Below, one piece after another: positions 55,823-64,000 of a stretch of DNA of 64,000 nucleotides; positions within the stretch are counted from its first letter, which is position 1, and the number at the start of each line of letters is the position of its first letter. A program made the translations under genes and the position numbers. The notes beneath the pieces are model-generated. The model was not told the origin of the DNA. It did no database searches and saw only the letters and a program-made list of their open reading frames with translations. The DNA comes from G965212005 sp965212005 (GTDB lineage Bacteria; Pseudomonadota; Gammaproteobacteria; Porifericomitales; Porifericomitaceae): assembly GCA_965212005.1 (NCBI GenBank), contig OZ243038.1, positions 1,798,001 through 1,862,000 of the forward strand, given 5' to 3'.

Positions 55823-57301
55823 TCAGGTCATGATGGCAGTGACCGAAGGAGTACTGGTTTTGGGGTCGGCATGGAACCCGCTCACCAGCAGGATGAATTC
55901 TCCCGGTTGGGAAAGGTTTTGTTCACGGGCCACCCGGCGAGCCAATTCAGCCAATTCAGCCAGTTCAGCCGGCCTGGTGTGCGCCAGGCTGGGCTCCAGC
56001 AGTGGAATAATGCCCCAGTGCAGCAACAGTCTGCGCTGAATGCGTTCCTCTCCGGTGATGACGATGACAGGAGCAGCGGGGCGCACGGCGCTCATCGCGG
56101 CCGCCGAGGCGCCTGTGCGCGCCAGGACGGCTACGGCGCGCACGCCCAGCTCCTGGGCCAGTGCTGCCGTGGTGCGGGCGATCGCCTCGCCAACGTGCGC
56201 GGGCGGTTCCTCTATCCTGCGCGGCATCGTCGCCGACCCGGTATGGCTCCCTTTACGCCACAGGTAAGCCTCGGTCTGGCGGCAGATTCGGTCCATGATG
56301 CGCACGCTCTCCACCGGGTGTTCCCCCATGGCGGTTTCCGCCGAGAGCATGATCGCGTCCGCCCCGTCGGTGACCGCGTGGGCCACGTCGGTGACTTCCG
56401 CGCGCGTGGGTCTTGCGCTTTGAATCATCGATTCCAGCATCTGTGTGGCGACAATCACGGGTTTGCAGGCTGAGAGCGCCTGTTGGATCAACTCATGTTG
56501 TACGATGGGCACCTGCTCCGGGGGCAATTCCACCCCCAGGTCCCCGCGCGCCACCATGATGCCGTCTGCCGTTTTCAGGATCGAAGCTGCGTTTTTCAGC
56601 GCTTGCGGGCGTTCAATCTTGGCAATGATCGCGGTGTCCGATCGGCATTGACGCAGAAACCGGCGCAACTCCAGCACGTCTTCGGCTTCTTGCACGAAGG
56701 ACAGGGCCAGGAAGTCCACGCCCAGTTCGGCGGCGAAGCGCGCATCCTGCCGGTCTTTCTCGGTAATGCAGGACGTGGACATTTGCACGTTTGGCAGATT
56801 GATGCCGCTGTGATCGAACACCGTACCGCCTCGCAGCACGGTGCACGCAATTTCGGTGCCGGCCACTGATTCCACCCGCAGTTCCAGCAGCCCGTCTTTG
56901 AGCATGATGTGATCGCCCGGAGCTACGTCGTTGGCCAGTTTCTGATAGGTGGACGAGATCAAGGCTTCGTTGCCGATAATTTTCCGGGTACTGACGGTGA
57001 TTTTCTTTCCTTCCGACAGCAGCAGCTTGCCTCCCTCAAAGGCGCCGGTGCGAATTTTGGGACCGCACAGGTCTGCCATAACGGCGATCGTGATCCGCAT
57101 GCGTTTGGCGGTTTCGCGTATAGTCCGGTAGGCCTGCTGATGGAAGCTGCGCTCGCCGTGTGACATGTTCAGTCGAAACACGTTGACCCCGACCTGCGCC
57201 AGGGTTTCAATGGTGGCCGGGTCCTGCGATGCCGGTCCAATAGTGGCAACGATGCGCGTGCGGCGGATTTTCAGCAGCTTGGCGTTAGTGGGTATAGACA
57301 A
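55823..57301 (-). CDS. pyk: pyruvate kinase
   Basis: Makes pyruvate and ATP from phosphoenolpyruvate and ADP. Signatures are RLNMSHGE, MADLCGPKIRTG, the active-site IIAKIERPQALKN with the catalytic Lys, and VARGDLGVELPPEQVP. The C-terminal effector domain is full length (KETs near ARTGASAAAMSAVRP). At 492 residues it fits PykA/PykF-type enzymes; which one cannot be told by eye. Divergent from the MFS gene. Confidence 0.96.
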   Translation of the reverse strand: MSIPTNAKLLKIRRTRIVATIGPASQDPATIETLAQVGVNVFRLNMSHGERSFHQQAYRTIRETAKRMRITIAVMADLCGPKIRTGAFEGGKLLLSEGKKITVSTRKIIGNEALISSTYQKLANDVAPGDHIMLKDGLLELRVESVAGTEIACTVLRGGTVFDHSGINLPNVQMSTSCITEKDRQDARFAAELGVDFLALSFVQEAEDVLELRRFLRQCRSDTAIIAKIERPQALKNAASILKTADGIMVARGDLGVELPPEQVPIVQHELIQQALSACKPVIVATQMLESMIQSARPTRAEVTDVAHAVTDGADAIMLSAETAMGEHPVESVRIMDRICRQTEAYLWRKGSHTGSATMPRRIEEPPAHVGEAIARTTAALAQELGVRAVAVLARTGASAAAMSAVRPAAPVIVITGEERIQRRLLLHWGIIPLLEPSLAHTRPAELAELAELARRVAREQNLSQPGEFILLVSGFHADPKTSTPSVTAIMT

Positions 57302-57374
57302 TGCTGTTTCCTCATAATGTGACGTGTCTTGCCCGCTGCCGTGGCGGCTGCTCTTTCCTTTGCGGGACCTGGCC

Positions 57375-58658
57375 GTGACTCAGTTTGGCCTGCTGGTAAG
57401 CCGGCGCTTTGCCCCGCTGTTCCTGGTGCAATTCCTGGGCGCGTTCAATGATAATCTATACAAAACCGCATTGGTGCTGTTTATCGCCTTTTGGGCCGTC
57501 CAAACCGAGTATTCCCCCCACATGGTTACCTTGGCCGGCGCGGTGTTCATCGCCCCGTTCCTGTTGTTTTCCGCCGTTGCCGGCCAACTGGCCGATAAAT
57601 ACAACAAGGCGCGCCTGATTCGCTTCATCAAGCTGGCCGAGGTGGGAATTATGGCACTTGCCGTGCTCGGATTTTATACGCGGAGCACTTCTGTGCTATT
57701 GATGGCCCTGTTTCTGATGGGGGTACAGTCGGCATTGTTCGGCCCGCTCAAGTACGGCATTTTGCCGCAGTACCTGGCACAAGCCGAGTTACTGGGAGGC
57801 AGCGGCCTGGTGCAGATGGGCACTTACCTGGCCATTTTGCAGGGTACGGCGATAGGAGGCTGGCTGATTCAGATCGGGCAGGGCGGGGGAGGGTTGTCCG
57901 CGCTGTATGCCACTATGCTGGGGGTGGCCGTTTGCGGCTGGCTGCTCAGCCTGTGGTTGATGGACGCGACCGCGTCCGCTCCGGACCTGCGCGTCGGTTG
58001 GAATCCTCTGCGCGAGATAGTAGGTCTGCTGCGCATGGCAATCGGGGATCATCGCGAAGCTTTACGCACCATCCTGTCGATCGGCTGGTTTTGGTTTTTA
58101 GGGGCGGCATATCTTGCTTATCTGCCGCTGTACGTGCGTGAGGTGTTGCACGGTGGTCCCGGGACGGCTACCTTTTTGTTGGCCGGATTTACGCTTGGAG
58201 TGGGAGTCGGAGCACTGTCCTGCGAGTTATTGGTGCGCGGCCCGGGAGGCCCCGCCCGCCTGGTGTCCATTGGCGCGCTGGGGCTCGCATTCTTTCCCCT
58301 GGACCTGTTCCTTGCGGGGGGGGAGGGCGTGGCGGCGCAGGCGCTGTCGCTGCATGAGTCCTGGACCGGTCGGCGCATCCTGTTCGACATTACCATGGTG
58401 GGCTTGTGCGGAGGGCTGTACATCGTGCCGCTGTATGCGCTCTTGTTGCGCCGGGCGCGCACGGATCGCCGTGCCCGCCTGATTGCCGCCGTCAACGTGA
58501 CCGATGCGCTGGCCATCGTGCTGTCGGCTTTGTGCGTGACGGTACTCTATAATCTGCTTCAACGTGCAGGACTGCCGGGCCATTACCTGTTTGCGGCGAT
58601 TGCGCTGATACACCTGTGTTGCGTGCCTGCCCTGATCTTCCCTCGCTCCTGGCTATAG
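57375..58658 (+). CDS. LplT-like MFS transporter
   Basis: A 427-residue major facilitator with about 12 hydrophobic segments. FLVQFLGAFNDNLYKTALVLFI is the hallmark of LplT-type lysophospholipid transporters and of the MFS domain in acyl-ACP synthetase/acyltransferase fusions. FGPLKYGILPQ and QGTAIGGWL also match. No acyltransferase domain follows, so it is the transporter only. I favour GTG 57375 (TQFGLLVSRRFAPLF); a GTG at 57324 is also possible. Its stop at 58658 lies about 10 bp before a tandem repeat array. Confidence 0.85.
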   Translation: MTQFGLLVSRRFAPLFLVQFLGAFNDNLYKTALVLFIAFWAVQTEYSPHMVTLAGAVFIAPFLLFSAVAGQLADKYNKARLIRFIKLAEVGIMALAVLGFYTRSTSVLLMALFLMGVQSALFGPLKYGILPQYLAQAELLGGSGLVQMGTYLAILQGTAIGGWLIQIGQGGGGLSALYATMLGVAVCGWLLSLWLMDATASAPDLRVGWNPLREIVGLLRMAIGDHREALRTILSIGWFWFLGAAYLAYLPLYVREVLHGGPGTATFLLAGFTLGVGVGALSCELLVRGPGGPARLVSIGALGLAFFPLDLFLAGGEGVAAQALSLHESWTGRRILFDITMVGLCGGLYIVPLYALLLRRARTDRRARLIAAVNVTDALAIVLSALCVTVLYNLLQRAGLPGHYLFAAIALIHLCCVPALIFPRSWL

Positions 58659-58666
58659 CGAACGTC

Positions 58667-59658
58667 CACTGCCTGGCGCTGCGCTCGCCGGTTGGGTCAC
58701 GCGCCGGCGCTGCGTTTGGGCTCCTGCCTGGCGCCTCTCATCCCGCCGGCTCCCCGGTCCACCGCAGGGCCCTGCGGTGGCGGACATCATTAGAGTTCCC
58801 GCCGTCCGCGGAAAGCCTGGCTCAGCGTGTGGCTGTCCAGGTATTCCAACTCTCCGCCCACCGGCACTGCCTGGCGCTGCGCTCGCCGGTTGGGTCACGC
58901 GCCGGCGCTGCGTTTGGGCTCCTGCCTGGCGCCTCTCATCCCGCCGGCTCCCCGGTCCACCGCAGGGCCCTGCGGTGGCGGACATCATTAGAGTTCTCGC
59001 CGTCCGCGGAAAGCCTGGCTCAGCGTGTGGCTGTCCAGGTATTCCAACTCTCCGCCCGCCGGCACTGCCTGGTGCTGCGCTCGCCGGTTGGGTCACGCGC
59101 CGGCGCTGCGTTTGGGCTCCTGCCTGGCGCCTCTCATCCCGCCGGCTCCCCGGTCCACCGCAGGGCCCTGCGGTGGCGGACATCATTAGAGTTCCCGCCG
59201 TCCGCGGAAAGCCTGGCTCAGCGTGTGGCTGTCCAGGTATTCCAACTCTCCGCCCGCCGGCACTGCCTGGCGCTGCGCTCGCCGGTTGGGTCACGCGCCG
59301 GCGCTGCGTTTGGGCTCCTGCCTGGCGCCTCTCATCCCGCCGGGTCCCCGGTCCACCGCAGGGCCCTGCGGTGGCGGACATCATTAGAGTTCCCGCCGTC
59401 CGCGGAAAGCCTGGCTCAGCGTGTGGCTGTCCAGGTATTCCAACTCTCCGCCCGCCGGCACTGCCTGGTGCTGCGCTCGCCGGTTGGGTCACGCGCCGGC
59501 GCTGCATTTGGCCTCCTGCCTGGCGCCTCTCATCCCGCCGGCTCCCCGGTCCACCGCAGGGCCCTGCGGTGGCGGACATCATTAGAGTTCCCGCCGTCCG
59601 CGGAAAGCCTGGCTCAGCGTGTGGCTGTCCAGGTATTCCAACTCTCCGCCCACCGGCA
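58667..59658. repeat. 198-bp tandem array, five near-identical copies
   Basis: The unit repeats exactly every 198 bp; the anchor ATTAGAGTT occurs at 58789, 58987, 59185, 59383 and 59581. Copies differ by only a few substitutions. Each unit contains the last 24 or so codons and stop of recR (minus strand), then, about 10 nt past the stop, a perfect 22-bp palindrome made of CCACCGCAGGG and its reverse complement (first at 58759-58780), then about 100 bp of spacer. Because 198 is 66 codons, several long frames stay open through the array on both strands; I treat these as by-products. The fifth copy is the genuine 3' end of recR. Confidence 0.95.
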
Positions 59659-60175
59659 CTCCCTGGGCGATGCGCGTAGTGCGGATTCCGGAATGGCTCA
59701 GCATACGTTGGATGTAGTGTGCCGTTGCCTCTCCTTCCACGGTCGGGTTGGTGGCCAGGATCACTTCCTGCACTTCATCGCTGCGGGCCCGTTCCGCCAG
59801 CTGTTCCAGCCCCAGGTCCGAGGGGCCGACGCCGTCCAGCGGCGATAAGTGCCCCATGAGCACGAAGTACTGGCCCCGGTAGCCGGTTTCCTCAATGGCG
59901 GAGACATCAGCGGGGCTTTCTACCACGCACAGCAGCGTCGCGTCCCGGCGGTCGTTGCGGCAGCATTCACAAATATCAGTCTCACTGAACGTGCGGCAGG
60001 ATTTGCAGTGGCCGATATGCTTGATCGCTTTTTGCAGCGTGCTCGCCAGGCGGTCGGCCCCGTCCCGGTCTCGCTCCAGCAGGTGGAGGGCGGCCCGCTG
60101 AGCTGATTTTTTGCCGATTCCCGGCAGACAGCGCAGGGCGTCGATCAGTTGACTGAGTAGCGGGGAACCGTTCAT
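59582..60175 (-). CDS. recR: recombination protein RecR
   Basis: DNA repair protein acting with RecF and RecO in loading RecA at gaps. It has the N-terminal helix-hairpin-helix (LRCLPGIGKKSAQRAALHLL), a C4 zinc finger (C57, C60, C69, C72 in CKSC and CECC), and a Toprim domain (LCVVESPADVSAIEE, YFVLMGHLSPLDG). The C-terminus, GVPVGGELEYLDSHTLSQAF, is as in other RecR proteins. Its last codons are the founder of the downstream array. It follows ybaB after a 249-bp gap. Confidence 0.95.
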   Translation of the reverse strand: MNGSPLLSQLIDALRCLPGIGKKSAQRAALHLLERDRDGADRLASTLQKAIKHIGHCKSCRTFSETDICECCRNDRRDATLLCVVESPADVSAIEETGYRGQYFVLMGHLSPLDGVGPSDLGLEQLAERARSDEVQEVILATNPTVEGEATAHYIQRMLSHSGIRTTRIAQGVPVGGELEYLDSHTLSQAFRGRREL

Positions 60176-60424
60176 CCGGGCACCGCTACGCCGGCGGGTG
60201 GGGCGCGCCCTGGCGTGCCCGCGGCACTTCCTGCGCCGTCAACGGGCCGCCGTTTCCACGCTGGCCCTGCTGCCTGCACGGTGGTGCCGGGAACGCCCTG
60301 GCGGGCCGGGTGGCAGACGGCGGGCAGGGGCGTGCCCGCAAAGCGCCCCGCGGTAGCTTCCGTTGCAGTCACCCGTTGCGTACTAAATTCTGCGTGAGCA
60401 CTGCGTTCCCGGTGCAGGGAAGGG

Positions 60425-60739
60425 CTATAAGGGCAGCTTCATTCCGGAAAACAGCGGGAAGTCGCCGGAGAGCTCGGAAAATTTGTCCTTTATGGCCACT
60501 TCCAGGCACCGGTGCGCATCGTTTACTGCGGCCGCGACCAGGTCTTCCAGCATCTCCCGGTCCGTGTCGGCGGTCAGCAGCCCGGGATCGATCACGACCT
60601 GCTGTACCTTGCGGTCTCCGTTTATGCTGATTTTGATCATGCCGGCGCCTGATTCGCCGGTCACCGTGATCTGTGCCAGGTCTTTTTTTACGCGCTCGAA
60701 CTGCTGCATCAGGTTCCAAGCCTCTTTCATCCGTTCCAT
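60425..60739 (-). CDS. ybaB: nucleoid-associated protein YbaB/EbfC
   Basis: A 104-residue DNA-binding dimer. Conserved elements are MKEAWNLMQQFERVKKDLAQI, GESGAGMIKISINGDRKVQQVVIDPGLL and DREMLEDLVAAAVNDAHRCLE. It lies 15 bp downstream of dnaX, as in most gammaproteobacteria. Confidence 0.95.
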   Translation of the reverse strand: MERMKEAWNLMQQFERVKKDLAQITVTGESGAGMIKISINGDRKVQQVVIDPGLLTADTDREMLEDLVAAAVNDAHRCLEVAIKDKFSELSGDFPLFSGMKLPL

Positions 60740-60754
60740 CTCTTGGTTTAGCCC

Positions 60755-62821
60755 TTACTTGGGCTGGATTGTATCCTGTTCTATGGTAGCGCCAAAGAGC
60801 TGCTGCATGCGCTGTACGTTGGAGTCCTGCCGGATTGCTTCTATGGCCTGTTGCCGGCGCCCTTGCTCATCTTTCTCGTTCTGTTGTGTCGGCGTCGGGG
60901 CCGGAGGCTGCTGTATGCTGAACTCGATTTGCAGCCGCTCCGCGTTCAGATGTCTGCTCAGTGTTTCCCGCAGGCTTTTTTTGCGTTCTTCGTTGAGCAG
61001 GGAGCGCCGCGCTGGATCCAGTGCCAGTACCAGCCGGTCCCCTTCGTACGAGCAGGGCGTGCAGTCCTGGACGATCTGTTTGACCAGTCCCTGCAGCGGC
61101 AGGGTGGGGACCATCTGTTGCCACCAGGAGGAGAGCTCCGTTTGTCCGCTCGATTCAACCGGCAGGGAGGGGGCCGGCTCCGTCTTTGCTGGTGCCGGGC
61201 CGGGCGAGGGAGTCCGATTTTCCGGCGCCGGCTCCAGGGAGGGGGCTGGATCCATCTTTGCTGGTGCCGGGCCGGGTGAGGGAGTCCGATTTTCCGGCGC
61301 AGGCTCCAGGGAGGGGGCCGGATCCGTCTTTGCTGGTGCCGGGGCGGGCGAGGGAGTCCGATTTTCCGGCGCCGGCTCCAGAGAGGGGGCTGGCTCCATC
61401 TTTGCTGGTGCTGGGCCGGGCGAGGGAGTCCGATTTTCCGGCGCAGGCTCCAGGGAGGGGGCCGGATCCGTCTTTGCTGGTGCCGGGGCGGGCGAGGGAG
61501 TCCGATTTTCCGGTGCAGGCTCCAGAGAGGGGGCTGGATCCATCTTTGCTGGTGCCGGGGCGGGCGAGGGAGTCCGATTTTCTGGCGCAGGCTCCAGGGA
61601 GGGGGCCGGATCCGTCTTTGCTGGTGCCGGGGCGGGCGAGGGAGTCCGATTTTCCGGTGCCGGCTCCAGGGAGGGGGCCGGCTCCGTCTTTGCTGGTGCC
61701 GGGGCGTCCGGGCCGCCCCGGGTTTGCACAGGCTCCAGGTCAGCCGGTCGGAAAGCCAGCATGCGCACCAGGCACATCTGGAAACCGATCTCCGGATCAG
61801 GGGCGGCTTGCAGCTCTTGTCGCCCGGTCAGCGCAATCTGGTACAGCAGTTGGGTTTCCTCCGGGCCCAGTTGTGCGGCAAAATGCCGGACCCGCTCCCA
61901 TTCCGCCTCGGTGGCCCCGCTGTCGGGAGCGATCTGGCAGATCGCGATCTGCTGCAGCAGGTTCAGCAACTCCGACAGCACCACGCCAAAGTCCGGTTGG
62001 AAATCGATGATTTGGCGCATTTCCCGCAGCAGTGCCGTGCCGTCCTTTGCAATGAGCGCCTCCAGCAGCGCGTTCAGGCGCTCGCGATCCACTGTGCCCA
62101 GCATGGCTTGTACCTGTTGCTCGCCCAGTTCTCCATTGCCGTCACTGATGGCCTGGTCCAGCAGGCTGAGCGCATCGCGCAGGCTGCCCGCCGCCGCCGC
62201 CGCCAGCAATTGCACCGCCTCGATGCTGTGAGGGATTTTCTCCGACTCCAGGATGTGGATCAGCCGCTCGCTGATCTGCTTGCGGCCCAGGCCGCGCAGG
62301 TTAAGCTGCAGGCAGCGCGACAGGATCGTCACCGGAATGCGCTTGGGCTCGGTGGTGGCTAACAGGAACTTGACGTGTTCGGGCGGTTCTTCGAGTATTT
62401 TCAGCAGTGCGTTGAAGCTGTGGTTGGAGAACATGTGTATTTCATCGATTAGGTACACTTTGCAGCGGCCCATGGTCGGCGCGTAGGGCACGTTGTCCAT
62501 CAACTCGCGGGTTTCATCCACCTTGGCCCGTGAAGCCGCGTCCACCTCGATCAGATCGACGAATCGGCCGGCGTCTATGGCGTTGCAGGCGGAGCATTTT
62601 CCGCATGGGTCGGCGCTCACGCCCTGCTCGCAATTCAGGCACTTTGCCAGGATCCGCGCCAGGGTAGTCTTGCCTACGCCCCGGGTTCCGGTGAACAGGC
62701 AGGCGTGGTGGAAGCGGTCGCTGTTCAACGCGTTGCGCAGCGCACGCAATACATGCTCCTGACCGATCATTTCATCGAAGTTTCTGGGTCGCCACTTGCG
62801 GGCTAGTACTTGGTAACTCAT
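60755..62821 (-). CDS. dnaX: DNA polymerase III subunits gamma/tau
   Basis: Clamp-loader ATPase, 688 residues. Domain I has Walker A GTRGVGKTT (45-53) and the zinc finger cysteines C64, C73, C76, C79; DEIHMFSNHSFNALLKILEEPPEHVKFLLATTEP contains Walker B and sensor regions. Domain III ends near residue 360. A linker of about 190 residues then carries eight copies of a 24-residue Pro/Ala-rich repeat, followed by tau domain V (about 560-688; VKQIVQDCTPCSYEGDRLVLALDP). Start is ATG 62821 (MSYQVLARKWRP). Dnax-ybaB-recR form one operon. Confidence 0.95.
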   Translation of the reverse strand: MSYQVLARKWRPRNFDEMIGQEHVLRALRNALNSDRFHHACLFTGTRGVGKTTLARILAKCLNCEQGVSADPCGKCSACNAIDAGRFVDLIEVDAASRAKVDETRELMDNVPYAPTMGRCKVYLIDEIHMFSNHSFNALLKILEEPPEHVKFLLATTEPKRIPVTILSRCLQLNLRGLGRKQISERLIHILESEKIPHSIEAVQLLAAAAAGSLRDALSLLDQAISDGNGELGEQQVQAMLGTVDRERLNALLEALIAKDGTALLREMRQIIDFQPDFGVVLSELLNLLQQIAICQIAPDSGATEAEWERVRHFAAQLGPEETQLLYQIALTGRQELQAAPDPEIGFQMCLVRMLAFRPADLEPVQTRGGPDAPAPAKTEPAPSLEPAPENRTPSPAPAPAKTDPAPSLEPAPENRTPSPAPAPAKMDPAPSLEPAPENRTPSPAPAPAKTDPAPSLEPAPENRTPSPGPAPAKMEPAPSLEPAPENRTPSPAPAPAKTDPAPSLEPAPENRTPSPGPAPAKMDPAPSLEPAPENRTPSPGPAPAKTEPAPSLPVESSGQTELSSWWQQMVPTLPLQGLVKQIVQDCTPCSYEGDRLVLALDPARRSLLNEERKKSLRETLSRHLNAERLQIEFSIQQPPAPTPTQQNEKDEQGRRQQAIEAIRQDSNVQRMQQLFGATIEQDTIQPK
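61163..61710 (-). repeat. 72-bp tandem repeats in the DnaX linker
   Basis: Eight copies of a 24-codon unit with the core K(T/M)(D/E)PAPSLEPAPENRTPSP alternate T/M and D/E at two positions. The DNA period is exactly 72 bp (for example TTTGCTGG at 61257 and 61329). Copies are nearly identical at DNA level, so the expansion is recent or homogenised by recombination. Frame is preserved. Confidence 0.95.
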
Positions 62822-63507
62822 GGTATTTCCGCATCGGGCCGGTGGGATCATTGCCTGCCCGGAGTATTGTACGCCGCGGCCTTAATCCCCGGTTTTTGAT
62901 ATGGCTCCGCCGCCCATTCCATTGTTTTTGCCGCGCCCTTCCGGGGTGGGGCAGAACACGACTGAAACCCTGGGTAGAACCAGTTCAGCCTGCTCCCGCG
63001 CTATGGTATCATGGTCGGTTGGCGGCTGCGATTTGCATGCCGCATACTGTGCACGACGATACAGAGTTGGCTTGCGGGAGCGGGCCGGCAGTGTCCGACG
63101 TCCTCCCGCAGTCCCGTGAGAGCAGGAGAAGACGCGGTGGTGTTTTTAGAATGTGTACTTGGAAAAGGTGTATCTGTCAGAATTATAAGCGCTGTGGCGG
63201 TCCCGGGAGTGATCCTGCGGTGCAAAGGGCCGGTTTCTCCTGGGACCGGTAATGAATGGGAGAGTCCGGCAGACGGGTGTACGGGCTTGCACAGGTTCCG
63301 CGGTTCGGCGCCGTATACAGAGCGTTGTGGCGGGGAGCCGAACAGGCGTTATCTATTGGGTTATGTAGGGGTTATGTGGCTTTTTAAGATGGTTGAGACA
63401 GGCAGGCGCTCGCCGGGCGCTGCTGCGCGGAGCGCTCGGCCCGGAGGGGCCCGGGGGTCTGCGGGCGGGCGCCGGGCAGCTTATGCGGCAGGTACAGAGG
63501 GACGGGA
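62822..63507. other. intergenic region upstream of dnaX and the ankyrin gene
   Basis: About 690 bp without a recognised gene. One plus-strand frame (63011-63523) is open for 170 codons but has no family resemblance and overlaps the ankyrin start in another frame. I looked for the small SRP RNA, sometimes placed near dnaX, and did not find its conserved GGTCAGG...GGAAGGAAGCAGCC core. Confidence 0.5.
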
Positions 63508-64000
63508 ATGCAGGCTCCTCTAAGCAAGCCCAGCCAAATGCTGATTGCAGCGGCAGCGGCCGGCAACCTGGTGGCGGTGCGGGCTGCCCTTTCCGCCGAT
63601 GCCGACGTGCATGCCGATGACCTTTGGGGATCGGAAGCCGCGTTGCGTAAGGCGGCGTTTCGCGGCCATACCGCGATCGTATCCTGCCTGATCCAGGCGG
63701 GATCGGATGTAAACGTCGAGGATAAGGGAGGGCCGGGCGCTCCCTTGCGCCGCGCGGTGGAGGGAGGACACGTAGAGGTCGCGAAATTATTGGTCAATGC
63801 TGGCGCCGACGTAAATGCCGGTGAGGGAACGATTCTGCGCACTGCCGCCTGGAATGGACATACGGAGCTGGTTACTTTCCTGATAAAGGTGATGGGCCAG
63901 GTAGGCCTGGTCGGACAGGCCGCATTGAACGGAGCTGCCTGGCAGGGGCACTTGGGCGTGGTATGCATCCTGCTCGCTGCGGGGGTCACTCCCAAGGTGA
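63508..64000 (+). CDS. ankyrin-repeat protein, 5' part (cut by window edge)
   Basis: The frame from ATG 63508 is open to the end of the window (164 codons) and encodes at least four ankyrin repeats in series. Typical units are LRKAAFRGHTAIVSCLIQAG, LRRAVEGGHVEVAKLLVNAG and LRTAAWNGHTELVTFLIK, each with the AA..GH..(I/V)...L pattern and a following ADVN. AGAGGGACGGGA precedes the ATG. No signal peptide is visible. Ankyrin repeats mediate protein-protein contacts; they are enriched in host-associated bacteria. The C-terminal part is outside the window. Confidence 0.88.
   Translation, partial: MQAPLSKPSQMLIAAAAAGNLVAVRAALSADADVHADDLWGSEAALRKAAFRGHTAIVSCLIQAGSDVNVEDKGGPGAPLRRAVEGGHVEVAKLLVNAGADVNAGEGTILRTAAWNGHTELVTFLIKVMGQVGLVGQAALNGAAWQGHLGVVCILLAAGVTPKV

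Noticed and set aside
58616..59848. 410-codon plus-strand frame (and 300-codon frames in two other phases) through the tandem array
   Set aside because: They arise because the 198-bp unit is a multiple of three without stops in those phases. They overlap the MFS 3' end and recR, have no ribosome site and no family resemblance.
60976..60982. Run of seven T (A7 in dnaX mRNA) as a frameshift site producing gamma
   Set aside because: It lies near codon 613, within tau domain V, far downstream of where gamma normally ends, and no stimulatory stem or slippery A-AAA-AAG phase was seen.
60483..62231. 582-codon plus-strand frame antisense to ybaB and dnaX
   Set aside because: Low-complexity Gly/Ser/Ala sequence that mirrors the Pro/Ala repeats of dnaX on the other strand; both genes underneath are certain.
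62822..63507. Small SRP RNA gene near dnaX
   Set aside because: The conserved core sequence of the 4.5S RNA is absent on both strands.
63011..63523. 170-codon plus-strand frame before the ankyrin gene
   Set aside because: No recognisable domain, ends inside the ankyrin gene in another frame, and lacks a good ribosome site; kept only as a remark.

Overview
The window is a moderately GC-rich chromosomal segment of a gammaproteobacterium, probably marine or host-associated. The evidence is a gammaproteobacterial-type rRNA operon with spacer tRNA-Ile(GAT) and tRNA-Ala(TGC), a complete ccmABCDEFGHI (system I) cluster, and gene neighbourhoods typical of the class (psd-pssA, trpS-scpA-scpB-rluB, dnaX-ybaB-recR, yciB-yciI-bolA). 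Two large TonB-dependent receptors, a Tat-type sulfatase and a sodium:solute symporter suggest scavenging of marine organic matter. An ankyrin-repeat gene at the right edge is compatible with, but does not prove, life with a eukaryotic host. I do not place it below class.

Layout. 1-915: end of psd, then pssA. 1078-10756: an rRNA operon with an abnormal internal spacer. 16S and tRNA-Ile are separated from tRNA-Ala, 23S and 5S by about 4.0 kb that holds an OprP-type porin, an unknown protein, a glutathione S-transferase-like gene, an AT-rich segment, an intrinsic terminator and decayed copies of sequence that also lies downstream of 5S. A strong-looking sigma-70 promoter lies just before tRNA-Ala, so the two halves may be separate transcription units. 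11143-12203: two pseudogenes (Calx-beta secreted protein, cytochrome c5). 12343-19390: ccmA-I.

19651-36557 is an accessory catabolic region: SDR, HisD-family dehydrogenase (HpsN-like), alpha/beta hydrolase, HpcH/HpaI aldolase, MetE-like zinc methyltransferase, bicupin, TonB receptor, Tat sulfatase, sodium symporter, and three proteins carrying five NTF2/SnoaL-like domains in all. It reads as a system for import, desulfation and breakdown of a sulfated small molecule; the substrate is not evident.

36742-46038 is mostly housekeeping: Kef-type antiporter, secG, tpiA, rluB, scpB, scpA, trpS, yciB, yciI, bolA. 46297-54188 holds an OmpA-like lipoprotein, a ferredoxin reductase-like flavoprotein, an AhpD-like protein, an alpha/beta hydrolase, a second TonB receptor and a LuxR-type regulator, with an 18-bp perfect palindrome between receptor and regulator. 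54650-62821: dapE, pyk, an LplT-like MFS transporter, then recR-ybaB-dnaX. Two in-frame repeat expansions lie here: a five-copy 198-bp array that has captured the 3' end of recR, and an eight-copy 24-residue repeat in the DnaX linker. The window ends inside an ankyrin-repeat gene.
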